From: CALBPI01 sp038529355
Lineage (GTDB): Bacteria; Pseudomonadota; Gammaproteobacteria; Steroidobacterales; Woeseiaceae
DNA length: 47,702 bases
Reading direction: 5' to 3'
Assembly: GCA_038529355.1 (NCBI GenBank)
Contig: JBCBDU010000027.1
Span: 1-47,702 of the forward strand
The notes under the pieces are model-generated. The model was not told the DNA's origin. It made no database searches and saw nothing but the letters and a program-made list of their open reading frames with translations. Both the position numbers and the translations under genes were made by a program. Of the stretch, positions 33,338 to 41,790 are shown one piece after another. Each line of letters opens with the position of its first letter. Position 1 is the stretch's first letter.

Positions 33338-34717
33338 TCATCCGAACAAACCGAGCGCCGGTGTGTTGGACAGCGGATCGTAGAAGGTACGCACGTTGGG
33401 CAAGACGCGATCCAGTTCGGATGGCGCGACACCAAACCACAACGCTAGATCAGCGAAGTATGCATCGATCGAAGTCGTCGGCGCATAGATGCCGCGGCCG
33501 ACGTCCAGCGGCGCATTGGCCAAGGCAAGGGTCGGGTAGTCGCCAAAGATGTGTTGTCCTTGGACCTGACCACCCACAACGATGTGGTGACCGCCCCAAC
33601 CATGGTCCGAGCCGCGCCCGTTGGATGTCATTGTGCGACCAAAGTCCGAAATCGTGAATGTCGTGACCTGATCGAACACATTAATGTCCTTCAGCGCCTG
33701 CGCAAATTCAGCCAACGCATTGGCCACTTGCGGCAACATGCGTGCCTGATTGTTCAGCACCTCGTCGTGATGGTCCCAGCCACCAATGGTGACAAAGAAC
33801 GTCTGGCGCGGATTTCCAATGACGTCGCGCACGCTGATTACCCGTGCGATCTGTCGCAGTGCCGCGGAGAGCGGTGCTGCGCTAAAGCCGGTATCAAAAG
33901 GCTGCGCTTGCGTCATCGCCGCGTCGAATATTTGCTGGTTTTCGATCGACTCGCGCAACCGGCGCGAGAACGCGCCACGCAGCGTATGCGGTTGTGGCAT
34001 CGCGAGAATCTGGTCGAGCACGCGTTTGCGATAATCACCAAACCCAGTGCCATCGGCATAACTATTGATACCTATCGCACCGGTGCCATTCGCCGATATG
34101 CTGTACGTGTCTGTGCTTTGGCCACTCTGGAAGACGTTGCTGCCAGAAAGGGAAATGTTCATGCCGATGCCGTTGGCCGGATTGCCAGCTTGCAGGCCAT
34201 CAGCAATGCGCCCGGCCCAACCTTCGCTGGTACGCCCGTCAGGCACTGCCGTCTGCCATTGACTGATTTGGTCAGCGTGCGAAAACAACCCTACGGGCAA
34301 GCGTGCTCGGCCGGCCTCAACAGCTGCCGCGTCAAACGGCTCGAGTAGCGTGCCAACATTGGCAACCATTGCGGCATCACCATTATTGAATAGCGACTGT
34401 AAGGCGGCCATCTGCGGATGCACGGCGAAACTACGGCCATTGGCATTGAGCGGCGCTATTGGCAGCAAATCCTGAGCGGGCAATGCAAGGTCTGCGCGAA
34501 TAGCGGCGTAGGTTGCATAGGTGTCGGGATCGGTCGGCAACAACATGTTGTACGAATCATTGCCGCCTGCCAGCAAAATGCACACCAAAGCTTTGTAGTC
34601 GGATGCCGATTGCGCGGCGGCCGTGCGCGCACTGGCAAGGCTCAGTAGCGAGGTGCCCAGAGTCGGCAGCGTCGCACCGAGCGCACAACTGTGTTGTATA
34701 AATGTTCTGCGATCCAT
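33338..34717 (-). CDS. DUF1501 family protein, probable Tat substrate
   Basis: 459 aa. It begins D-R-R-T-F-I-Q, a twin-arginine-like motif, followed by a hydrophobic stretch and A-A-A-Q-S, so it is likely exported folded by Tat. The body shows L-A-G-G-N-D-S-Y-N near the start, T-I-G-G-W-D-H-H and F-G-R-T-M-T-S-N-G-R-G-S-D-H-G-W-G-G-H-H. These are typical of DUF1501, related to the sulfatase/alkaline phosphatase fold with possible metal ligands. The function is not established. A strong AGGAGGG precedes the ATG. It lies 13 bases after DUF1800, a pairing seen in many bacteria. Confidence 0.92.
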   Translation of the reverse strand: MDRRTFIQHSCALGATLPTLGTSLLSLASARTAAAQSASDYKALVCILLAGGNDSYNMLLPTDPDTYATYAAIRADLALPAQDLLPIAPLNANGRSFAVHPQMAALQSLFNNGDAAMVANVGTLLEPFDAAAVEAGRARLPVGLFSHADQISQWQTAVPDGRTSEGWAGRIADGLQAGNPANGIGMNISLSGSNVFQSGQSTDTYSISANGTGAIGINSYADGTGFGDYRKRVLDQILAMPQPHTLRGAFSRRLRESIENQQIFDAAMTQAQPFDTGFSAAPLSAALRQIARVISVRDVIGNPRQTFFVTIGGWDHHDEVLNNQARMLPQVANALAEFAQALKDINVFDQVTTFTISDFGRTMTSNGRGSDHGWGGHHIVVGGQVQGQHIFGDYPTLALANAPLDVGRGIYAPTTSIDAYFADLALWFGVAPSELDRVLPNVRTFYDPLSNTPALGLFG

Positions 34718-34730
34718 CGTGTCGTCCCTC

Positions 34731-36437
34731 CTAGTGCTGTATCGCGTATTCGGGCGACGTCAAAACCCAGTACAACGCAATGCGCACGCGAAACTCCATG
34801 TCGTCGAATTCGCGTATTGCGTCAATAAAGATTGTGCGCAGCTCAGGGCTCAGCGTGCCGTAATGGAACAGCGTGTCGAGCCGATCAACAAGTGCTTCCG
34901 GATCATCGGCAATGTCAATCAATGGCGAAAAATTCAGGGATGCGGGCTCAAATCCATCCGGCGTGTCCGTCACGAAGTCGCCCAATACGATGGCATCAAT
35001 GAAATTGGGATAAGCCACAATTGTGTTGCTGTTGGTGATCTGGAATTCCGGCGCGACCAGACCGGCATCGGCTACAGGCCCCGCCGGCGTATGATCGGGC
35101 AGATAGAAATTAAAGACACTAGGCGCCGACAACGGATGCTGCTGCGAGACGTCCTGGAGGAAATAGCCGAGTGGCGCGATAAAACCATCTGGACTGCTGA
35201 CGCCTAACTGCCGCAGCAGTGACACATAGCGCACCACGGGTTCGCGCAGCTTACCGAAACTACCCGCATTGGTTGGTGCGGCGCGCGCTTCCGGGTCTAG
35301 CGTGATTGCTCGAATCACCGCGCGCATATCACCGCGGACACCACTGCCGTTGTCATTGAATACTGAAGCAACCCGTTGCACGTACGCCGGGGACGGATTT
35401 GATGTCACTAATCGCTGAATCAGCAACCGTGACATAAACGGTCCGACATTCGGATGCTCAAACAGGTTATCCAACGCCATGTCGATGTCCTGCAATCCAC
35501 TTTGACCGGCCGGCACAACAACGCCATTGAGCAAGCGCTTTTCGCCCAGTTCGTGTTCGGCATCGAACATGACCATCGGCGCGCGGAAATACGGTGTATC
35601 GACATTGCCGAAGAAGCTGTTGCTACCATCGAAACTCAGTCCAGTGAACACCTTCGCAAATTCCGCAATATCGGCATTATCGTAGGTGGGCAAAGGATCG
35701 CCGTTTGCATCGCGCAACACGGTGCCGTCCGGCGCTAACTGGAATAGACCGATCGAAAACAGTTGCATGACCTCACGTGCAAAGTTCTCATCAGGAAAGA
35801 TATTATTAACCGGGTCAGAGCGACGGTTGTTGACGTGACTGAGATAAATACCCATTGCTGGACTGAGTGCGACGGCCTCGAGCAAGTCGCGGAAATTACC
35901 GAAAGCATGCTCGAGCAGCGTGTCGTAATAGCTGCCGAGCGCATACGGGTACACTTCGAGCGTATCAACCCGATCCGACACAACGAAAATCTGACTCAGT
36001 GCAAATGCGACACGCTGCCGAACAGTATCCTGCGCCGTGATCGTGTTGTGCCACCACGCCAATCGGCGTGCAAAGATCAGATATTCAATGTCATTCTCAA
36101 ACGGCTCGAACTCACCCGCCTCGCGGCGGGTCAGAATCGCCTCAATTGACGGCGCATGGAATGTAGGTGGCAGCGCAAGCTGGGTATCGAGCCACACCTC
36201 ATCACCCATCGTCGCCATGCCATCAAGTTGCTCGAACGGCATGCCAAAAGTGATTTGGCTCGCCAAACGGCTGGCCGCATCACGCTGCGCTTTACTAACA
36301 ACAGGCGGTGGTGTTGGCGGGGGCACACCAACATCGGGCACGCTAGCATCGTCACCGCTGCCGCCACCGCAAGCGGTGAGCAGCAAGCATGCCAGCGTTG
36401 CGAATCTGGTTACTAACGTTTGATTTCTTTTCGACAC
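34731..36437 (-). CDS. DUF1800 family lipoprotein
   Basis: 568 aa. The start is GTG at 36437 with GGGG upstream. The signal peptide has a lipobox L-T-A-C, followed by G-G-G-S-G-D-D and a Pro-rich linker, so it is probably a lipoprotein. The body carries DUF1800 features: A-A-S-R-L-A-S-Q-I-T-F-G, W-H-N-T-I-T-A-Q-D, N-F-A-R-E-V-M-Q-L-F-S-I-G-L, K-V-F-T-G-L-S and L-R-E-P-V-V-R-Y. DUF1800 and DUF1501 proteins usually occur as a pair. Their joint role is unknown; extracellular or cell-surface functions have been suggested from context in other bacteria. Confidence 0.92.
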   Translation of the reverse strand: MSKRNQTLVTRFATLACLLLTACGGGSGDDASVPDVGVPPPTPPPVVSKAQRDAASRLASQITFGMPFEQLDGMATMGDEVWLDTQLALPPTFHAPSIEAILTRREAGEFEPFENDIEYLIFARRLAWWHNTITAQDTVRQRVAFALSQIFVVSDRVDTLEVYPYALGSYYDTLLEHAFGNFRDLLEAVALSPAMGIYLSHVNNRRSDPVNNIFPDENFAREVMQLFSIGLFQLAPDGTVLRDANGDPLPTYDNADIAEFAKVFTGLSFDGSNSFFGNVDTPYFRAPMVMFDAEHELGEKRLLNGVVVPAGQSGLQDIDMALDNLFEHPNVGPFMSRLLIQRLVTSNPSPAYVQRVASVFNDNGSGVRGDMRAVIRAITLDPEARAAPTNAGSFGKLREPVVRYVSLLRQLGVSSPDGFIAPLGYFLQDVSQQHPLSAPSVFNFYLPDHTPAGPVADAGLVAPEFQITNSNTIVAYPNFIDAIVLGDFVTDTPDGFEPASLNFSPLIDIADDPEALVDRLDTLFHYGTLSPELRTIFIDAIREFDDMEFRVRIALYWVLTSPEYAIQH

Positions 36438-36535
36438 GTCTTCGAACCCCAGGCGGAAAGTGTTGAGCTTTTGGTGTTAGTGCAGATCACCCGAAATCGG
36501 TTTACCACCCATGACAAAAAAGTTTCCGAAAGCGC

Positions 36536-36566
36536 TTGGCACTCTGGGCCATGTTTGCGTTATGCT
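36536..36566 (+). promoter_or_regulatory. Possible promoter of the 36604 mini-gene
   Basis: TTGGCA at 36536-36541 and TATGCT at 36561-36566 could serve as -35 and -10, but the spacing is 19 bases, longer than the preferred 17. It is listed because a complete terminator and translation start follow within 170 bases. Transcription would begin near 36573. Confidence 0.3.
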
Positions 36567-36603
36567 CCACGTGTCTTGGACGGAAAGCATGGGAGGTGAT
36601 CAA

Positions 36604-36663
36604 ATGTCGAGTGAGACAAAACGGTCATTTGAGTCGGCATTGGTGCAGGTGGCAGCACGCTAA
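36604..36663 (+). CDS. 19-codon small ORF with near-perfect Shine-Dalgarno
   Basis: The ORF encodes M-S-S-E-T-K-R-S-F-E-S-A-L-V-Q-V-A-A-R and ends with TAA. GGAGGTGAT at 36592-36600 matches the 16S anti-Shine-Dalgarno almost fully and lies seven bases from the ATG. An in-frame ATG at 36589 would give 24 codons. The peptide is hydrophilic, with neither signal peptide nor membrane helix. It stands alone between two genes on the opposite strand and is closed by a strong terminator, so it is not an obvious leader for a downstream gene. It may be a small protein, or the ribosome-loading part of a dual-function RNA. Confidence 0.5.
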   Translation: MSSETKRSFESALVQVAAR

Positions 36664-36677
36664 CCACACGAATACGG

Positions 36678-36728
36678 CCGTGATGGCCCGACTCACGGAG
36701 GCTGCGTTGCAAGGCGCAGCCTTTTTTT
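36678..36728 (+). terminator. Tandem hairpins ending in a rho-independent terminator
   Basis: CCGTGA/TCACGG (36678-36683 with 36693-36698) forms a six-pair hairpin. Immediately next to it AGGCTGCG (36699-36706) pairs perfectly with CGCAGCCT (36715-36722) around an eight-base loop, followed by seven T residues. This is the clearest intrinsic terminator in the window. It ends the plus-strand mini-gene and overlaps the last codon of the opposing desaturase gene. Confidence 0.85.
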
Positions 36729-37536
36729 ATACGTCCCGTCGTAACGGTTGCCCCAGTAATCGCGCGAGCGACTGGTCTTCAGGCTCCCGGAAATACTCAA
36801 GACCAATGGGCATTTGCGGGTGCGGCTCGCCGGGCTGCGCAACATAGCTAGCAAACACGCGATCCCATACCGACAGAAAAAAACCGTAGTTGCTGTTGGT
36901 CTCGTGTTGTCGCGGTGAGTGATGCACGCGATGCATGTCTGGCGTGACAATCAACAGTCGCAGCAGACGATCCAGCGGCAGCGGTAATGCCAGATTTGCA
37001 TGATTGAACATCGCGCTCGCGCTGAGCACAATTTCAAACACGATCACGGCGACAACGGGTGCGCCAAGTGCACCGATGGCGATTAACTTAATGCCTAGTG
37101 AGAACACAATTTCCGCTGGATGGAAGCGTAGCGCTGTGGTGACGTCAAAATCGGTATCGGCGTGATGGACCCGATGCAGACGCCATAGCAACGGTACGTG
37201 ATGCATGACGCGATGCTGTGCGTAAATGATGCCGTCGAGCGCGATGACACAAAGCACAACCGCAACAGATTGCGGCACGTTCAGCCAGTGCATAAGGCCG
37301 AAGCCGTGATCGGCACAGTAGGCAGAGACGAGTATCGTGACGCCCGGTGCGACGACTCTGACAATGAGCGTACCAATGACGAGTAATCCGATATTGGCAG
37401 GCCAGCGCTCAATTCGCGTGCGCATCAATTGTCGCCGCGGCAAATACCATTCGAGTGCAGCCAACAGAAACAGCACACCGAAGAACACGGCGCCGCGCAC
37501 GGCGGGCTCATGTGTGAGCAGGCTTTGGATGTTCAA
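36727..37536 (-). CDS. Sterol desaturase / fatty acid hydroxylase family protein
   Basis: 269 aa membrane di-iron enzyme family. It has about four to five hydrophobic segments and the histidine clusters H-R-V-M-H-H (~112), H-R-V-H-H-A-D (~121) and H-R-V-H-H-S-P-R-Q-H-E-T-N (~205). By family, it hydroxylates or desaturates a lipid; the substrate is not predictable. The start is TTG at 37536 with GAGG eight bases upstream, only 10 bases after the modC stop, which suggests transcription from the mod operon. Its 3' end overlaps the terminator of the opposite-strand mini-gene. Confidence 0.88.
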   Translation of the reverse strand: MNIQSLLTHEPAVRGAVFFGVLFLLAALEWYLPRRQLMRTRIERWPANIGLLVIGTLIVRVVAPGVTILVSAYCADHGFGLMHWLNVPQSVAVVLCVIALDGIIYAQHRVMHHVPLLWRLHRVHHADTDFDVTTALRFHPAEIVFSLGIKLIAIGALGAPVVAVIVFEIVLSASAMFNHANLALPLPLDRLLRLLIVTPDMHRVHHSPRQHETNSNYGFFLSVWDRVFASYVAQPGEPHPQMPIGLEYFREPEDQSLARLLGQPLRRDV

Positions 37537-37546
37537 ATACTTTGCC

Positions 37547-38632
37547 TCACGCCAACAACGCCACCGACTTGATCTGTGCGAATACCGATTGACCTGGCGT
37601 CAACGCGAGTTGCGCCAGCGACTTCCTGGTGATGCTCGCATACAGCAACTGTGTTTCCACCCGTAGCGTCACCAGCGCTGCGGAGGGCGATGCATCACTG
37701 TCGATCGCATCGATGCGTGCAGGCAGGCGGTTAAGAATGCTGGTATCCGCGTGGTCATGCAATGCAAGGCTGACATCCTTGGCCAGCACGCGCACCCGCA
37801 TCGGTGCACCAGCGTCGGCCGACTGTTGGGGCAGCCACAATGAGTTGTCGCCGATCTGCAGCGGTTGCAAGTGCCACGCGCTATCGATGGGGCCGAGCGT
37901 TCCGCTCAAAATGCTGCCACGACCGCCTTCGAGCAGGCCATGCGCATCTGTAGTGGCCTGCAAGGCTTCCCACCCCCCTTGTTGCACACTTTGGCCGTCC
38001 GACAACACCACGATATGTTTCGCCAGTCGCGCAATTTCGTCAACGGCGTGACTGACGTAGATGATGGTCACACCATCATCGCGACACAACCGTTCAATCG
38101 TGTGCATGACCGCTTGCCGTCGCGCGTCGTCCAAAGCAGACAACGGTTCATCAAGCAATAACAGACGTGGGCGACGCAGCAGCGCGCGAGCAAGCGCGAC
38201 ACGTTGACGTTCACCGCCCGACAAATCGGCCGGCCGACGTGCCAGTAACTCTGAAATAGACAGTGTGGCTAGCATCGCCTCCGTTGCCGGACTGTTGGTT
38301 GGCGCAATGGCACGACGCTCGGCGAACGCCAGGTTTTGCGCGACGCTTAGATGCGGGAATAGCGCCGCTTGTTGAAACACATACGCCATGTTGCGCGCAT
38401 GTGCCGGCACCCACTGATCGGCACTCTGCCAAGTATCACCGGCAAAGGCGACGTTCGCATTGATCGTCTGCTCCAATCCGGCAAGCACACGCAACGTCGT
38501 AGTTTTGCCGGCACCGGAAGGGCCAAACAACGCGCTGACTTCGCCGCACGGAAATTCGCTGTTGATGCGCAAATGTAGTGGATGCTCGGCAGTGGGTCGA
38601 GCATCAACACGCAGCCGCAACGCATTGCTCAC
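37547..38632 (-). CDS. modC: Molybdate ABC transporter ATP-binding protein (ModC)
   Basis: 361 aa. ATPase domain motifs are Walker A G-P-S-G-A-G-K-T-T, the Q-loop Y-V-F-Q-Q, the signature L-S-G-G-E-R-Q-R-V-A and Walker B L-L-L-L-D-E-P-L. The C-terminal part (~290-361) is a Mop/TOBE-like oxyanion-binding domain (I-T-R-K-S-L-A-Q-L, G-Q-S-V-F-A-Q-I-K), which marks it as ModC. The start is GTG, overlapping the modB stop. It energises uptake of molybdate for molybdenum-cofactor enzymes. Confidence 0.94.
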   Translation of the reverse strand: MSNALRLRVDARPTAEHPLHLRINSEFPCGEVSALFGPSGAGKTTTLRVLAGLEQTINANVAFAGDTWQSADQWVPAHARNMAYVFQQAALFPHLSVAQNLAFAERRAIAPTNSPATEAMLATLSISELLARRPADLSGGERQRVALARALLRRPRLLLLDEPLSALDDARRQAVMHTIERLCRDDGVTIIYVSHAVDEIARLAKHIVVLSDGQSVQQGGWEALQATTDAHGLLEGGRGSILSGTLGPIDSAWHLQPLQIGDNSLWLPQQSADAGAPMRVRVLAKDVSLALHDHADTSILNRLPARIDAIDSDASPSAALVTLRVETQLLYASITRKSLAQLALTPGQSVFAQIKSVALLA

Positions 38633-39318
38633 GCAATCACCTCGGCGCGACCGTGCCTAGGGCCAAACCAATACAGACTTGTGAGCGCAACGAAGGCAAA
38701 CACGATCAGCAGTAGCGACAGCGCGTGCGCACTCGCAAAATTCAGCGACTCAGCATGATCATAAATTTGCACTGACACTAAACGCGTCTCGCCCGGAATA
38801 CTGCCGCCGATCATCAGTACCACACCAAACTCGCCAACGGTGTGTGCAAAGCCAAGCACCGCTGCGCTCAGATAACCGGGCCGGGCAAGACGCATACTCA
38901 CCTGGACAAACCGATCGAGCGGGCCAGCACCGAGCGTGGCGGCGGCATCCAGCAATTCCTGATCAATGGCCGCGAACGCGTTGCGCAGCGGCTGCACGAC
39001 GAACGGTAGCGAATAAATCACAGAGCCAACGACCAAGCCTGTAAACGTAAACGGCAGTAGCTCAAATCCGAGTGTGTCAGTGAGCCAACCGATCGGCCCT
39101 GCCGGACCCATTGCGACCAACAGATAAAAACCGATCACGGTCGGCGGTAACACCAGGGGCAATGCGACCAATGCGGCGACTGGCGCACGCCATTGTGAAC
39201 GACTGCGCGCCAGCCACCACGCAATTGGCGTGCCTACCGCGATCAGGATCAGTGTGGTCAATGCGGCCAGTTTGACCGTCAGCCACAACGCCGTCAGGTC
39301 AGCGGCGCTCAGGGACAT
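38629..39318 (-). CDS. modB: Molybdate ABC transporter permease (ModB)
   Basis: 229 aa with about five transmembrane helices. The EAA-loop region is visible around D-A-A-A-T-L-G-A-G-P-L-D-R-F. P-L-V-L-P-P-T-V-I-G-F-Y and F-A-H-T-V-G-E-F-G-V-V-L-M-I-G-G are typical of ModB. It overlaps modA by 10 bases and modC by 4, so modABC is one translationally coupled operon. Confidence 0.95.
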   Translation of the reverse strand: MSLSAADLTALWLTVKLAALTTLILIAVGTPIAWWLARSRSQWRAPVAALVALPLVLPPTVIGFYLLVAMGPAGPIGWLTDTLGFELLPFTFTGLVVGSVIYSLPFVVQPLRNAFAAIDQELLDAAATLGAGPLDRFVQVSMRLARPGYLSAAVLGFAHTVGEFGVVLMIGGSIPGETRLVSVQIYDHAESLNFASAHALSLLLIVFAFVALTSLYWFGPRHGRAEVIA

Positions 39319-40073
39319 TCCAGCTCTATCGACGCGTCTGAGTGCACGGGCAGGGTGTAGCCGGCCTGTTCAACCAACTGGGTAGCATTCGAGGTTTCCA
39401 AATAGGCCAAAAATGCATTGACGGCTGCTCGATCCATGCCGCGGTTGACGACGATCAAGTCTTGCCGCACCGGCTGATGTTGACCCTCGGGTATCAACCA
39501 GACCTTGCCTGGCAATGCTGGCTGTGCGTTCTTGATCATCGCGAGCGCGACGAAGCCGGCATCGACGTTGCCGCTTGCTGTGAACTGATAAACCTGCGCG
39601 ACGTTTTCGGCTTGGACGATTTTCACCGACGTTGGTAGGGCATCGATCGCGGCAAGCGTTGCTGCCGCGGCGCTACCATAAGGCGCCGTGACCGGGTTGG
39701 CGATCGCGATGCGCTGCATATCGCTCCACGACAGTGGCAATGCCGTGGCTGATGGTGCCCACACTGCAAGTCGCCCAATGGCGTAGGTACGCTGTGTGGA
39801 CGCATCGGCCAAGCCCCGTGCTGCCAATGCCGCAGGTTTGCATTCGTCGGCACTCAGAAACAAATCGAACGGTGCTCCGTTGACGATCTGTGCGAATAGC
39901 TTGCCGGATGAGCCACTGACGACACGCAGTCGATGTTCGCTATCCGTTTCGAAATCCGCCGCCAGCGCGTTAAGCGTGCTCGAGAAATTGGCAGCAACAG
40001 CAACGGTGATGGTTTCCGCCTGAAGCGATTGCGCGCAAAGACAAAACAGGGAAAAAAACAGGGCGACACGCAT
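39309..40073 (-). CDS. modA: Molybdate ABC transporter substrate-binding protein (ModA)
   Basis: 254 aa periplasmic binding protein. The signal peptide ends L-Q-A before E-T-I-T-V. The mature N-terminus A-V-A-A-N-F-S-S-T-L and S-G-S-S-G-K-L-F-A-Q-I carry the Ser residues that bind the oxyanion in ModA; A-P-F-D-L-F-L-S-A-D follows. The ATG at 40073 is chosen because it begins the signal peptide; the open frame runs 92 codons further upstream without homology. No canonical ModE palindrome or Moco riboswitch is seen in the 189-base divergent spacer. Confidence 0.94.
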   Translation of the reverse strand: MRVALFFSLFCLCAQSLQAETITVAVAANFSSTLNALAADFETDSEHRLRVVSGSSGKLFAQIVNGAPFDLFLSADECKPAALAARGLADASTQRTYAIGRLAVWAPSATALPLSWSDMQRIAIANPVTAPYGSAAAATLAAIDALPTSVKIVQAENVAQVYQFTASGNVDAGFVALAMIKNAQPALPGKVWLIPEGQHQPVRQDLIVVNRGMDRAAVNAFLAYLETSNATQLVEQAGYTLPVHSDASIELECP

Positions 40074-40262
40074 AGGTAGATGATGAAGGGGCTTGAGAGA
40101 GGGCGCAAGACATTCATTCGTTCGGGAAAGCCGTTGTGATTCGATGTTTTGGCCGATTTCACCGAATTTAATGGTGCAGAGTCTAATCCGATCTTTTACG
40201 ATGCTGACCATTAGGTAGAAAGATCGAGAAATCAGATCTGAGACGGAAGTGAGACAGGTTTT

Positions 40263-41180
40263 ATGCGACATCTTAACTACAGTCATTTGCAATATTTTTG
40301 GGCAGTAGCCCGCGAAGGCAGCATGGCAGCTGCTGCGAAAGCCATGCATATCACGCCGCAGACTATCAGTGGTCAGCTCAAGCTGCTGGAAGAGTCACTG
40401 GACAGCGCGCTGTTCGACAGAGTAGGGCGACGACTTGTACTCACCGAGCTTGGACACACGGTGTTCGAATATGCCGACGAAATTTTCACGATCGGCAGCG
40501 AACTGGCGAACGTTGTTCGCGGACAAGAGACGGGTAGCACGCTCAATTTGAAGGTCGGCATGGTCAGCTCAATGCCGAAGCTCATTGCGGAGCGCATTGT
40601 GGCACCGGCATACGATGGCGATGAACCGATCCGCGTTCGTTGTCACGAAGCGTCGCTCGGCGATCTGCTCGGTAGTCTGGCAACACACAGGCTGGATCTC
40701 GTATTGTCAGATCAACCCATGCAGCACGGCCTGAGCATGCGCGCCTACAGTCATAAACTCGGCGACAGTAGCCTGTCATTTTTCGTGCGTAAAGATCTCG
40801 CGGGTCAATACCGGGATCCGTTTCCACAATGCCTGAACGGCAAGCCGATGCTGCTACCGACAGCCAGCACCGCGTTGCGGCGGCGGCTCGATGATTGGAT
40901 CGACAACCAGAATATTACGCCGACCATTGTCGGTGAATTCGACGACAGCGCGCTGATGAAAGCGTTCGGTGAGGCGGGCATTGGCGTGTTCGTCGGGCCG
41001 ACTGTCATTGAGGAAGAGATTTCGCGTATGTATGGTGCGGTAGCATTCGGCCGAACCAGTGAAATTGAAGAACAGTACTATGTGATTTCGCCGGAGCGCC
41101 GGCTCAAGCATCCGGCCGTCGTCAAAATCATCGGCGAGGCGCGCACGAGATTGTTCACGCCGCGGACGAAGGCTGCGTAG
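40263..41180 (+). CDS. LysR-family transcriptional regulator, NhaR-like
   Basis: 305 aa. The N-terminal winged helix-turn-helix reads H-L-N-Y-S-H-L-Q-Y-F-W-A-V, followed by the recognition helix in T-P-Q-T-I-S-G-Q-L-K-L-L-E-E. This closely follows E. coli NhaR, an activator responsive to sodium or cations. A periplasmic-binding-like effector domain follows (~95-300). No nhaA antiporter is adjacent; the divergent neighbour is modABC. A dyad CACC-N9-GGTG at 40160-40176 in the spacer is a possible binding site (weak evidence). It may have been recruited to regulate the mod operon or may act at a distance. Confidence 0.88.
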   Translation: MRHLNYSHLQYFWAVAREGSMAAAAKAMHITPQTISGQLKLLEESLDSALFDRVGRRLVLTELGHTVFEYADEIFTIGSELANVVRGQETGSTLNLKVGMVSSMPKLIAERIVAPAYDGDEPIRVRCHEASLGDLLGSLATHRLDLVLSDQPMQHGLSMRAYSHKLGDSSLSFFVRKDLAGQYRDPFPQCLNGKPMLLPTASTALRRRLDDWIDNQNITPTIVGEFDDSALMKAFGEAGIGVFVGPTVIEEEISRMYGAVAFGRTSEIEEQYYVISPERRLKHPAVVKIIGEARTRLFTPRTKAA

Positions 41181-41223
41181 GACGCGCACCCGTTGCGCGC
41201 TCGTCGCAGACCTTGGTAGGCGC

Positions 41224-41790
41224 GTGGCCACGCCGCAACCGATTAACGCTCACGTCGTATTGCGTGATGCAACATTGGAAGACGCAGCGCTGTTGGTGCA
41301 CTGGGATCAACAACCGCACGTAATCTCTGCCACTACGGACGATCCGAACGCAACAGACGCCTTCGAGGGCATTTGCTGGCCGGACGAGTTGGCAGCGCAA
41401 AATAAGCACAGTCACTATGTTATCGCTGAGCTGTCGGGACGCCCGATAGGCGCCATGCAAATTATTGACCCACATGAAGAACCGACGCACTACTGGGGTG
41501 ATATCGCAGCAAACCTGCGCGCGCTGGATATCTGGATTGGCGAAACGGACTGCCTGGGCAAGGGCTATGGTGAGTCCATGATGCGTCTGGCCTTCATGCG
41601 CTGCTTCAGCGACCCCCAGGTCACCGCCATCATGATTGATCCGCTAAACAGCAATACGCGCGCGCACCGCTTCTACCAACGCCTGGGCTTCGAAGTGGTC
41701 GGGCGAAGGCAGTTCGACGATGATGACTGCCTGGTACACAAGTTGCGCCGGCAGGTGTGGCATAAGTTGTTTGGCAGTGACGCGTCATAG
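41224..41790 (+). CDS. GNAT family N-acetyltransferase, AAC(6')-like
   Basis: 188 aa. The acetyl-CoA-binding motif A is L-G-K-G-Y-G-E-S-M-M, followed by D-P-L-N-S-N-T-R-A-H-R-F-Y-Q-R-L-G-F, as in aminoglycoside 6'-N-acetyltransferases and related siderophore or peptide acetyltransferases. The resemblance to AAC(6') is to the fold and motif B; substrate and any resistance role are not shown. The start is GTG at 41224, 43 bases after the LysR gene on the same strand. The last 13 codons (R-Q-V-W-H-K-L-F-G-S-D-A-S) are repeated beyond the stop as R-Q-I-W-H-Q-L-F-G-S-S-A-S. Confidence 0.87.
   Translation: MATPQPINAHVVLRDATLEDAALLVHWDQQPHVISATTDDPNATDAFEGICWPDELAAQNKHSHYVIAELSGRPIGAMQIIDPHEEPTHYWGDIAANLRALDIWIGETDCLGKGYGESMMRLAFMRCFSDPQVTAIMIDPLNSNTRAHRFYQRLGFEVVGRRQFDDDDCLVHKLRRQVWHKLFGSDAS

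Noticed and set aside
36537..36558. TGGCAC followed by TTGC, resembling a sigma-54 promoter
   Set aside because: The spacing between the two elements is 12 bases instead of the required 5.
40074..40262. Molybdenum-cofactor riboswitch or ModE box upstream of modA
   Set aside because: I could not find the ModE palindrome or a long paired leader consistent with the riboswitch.
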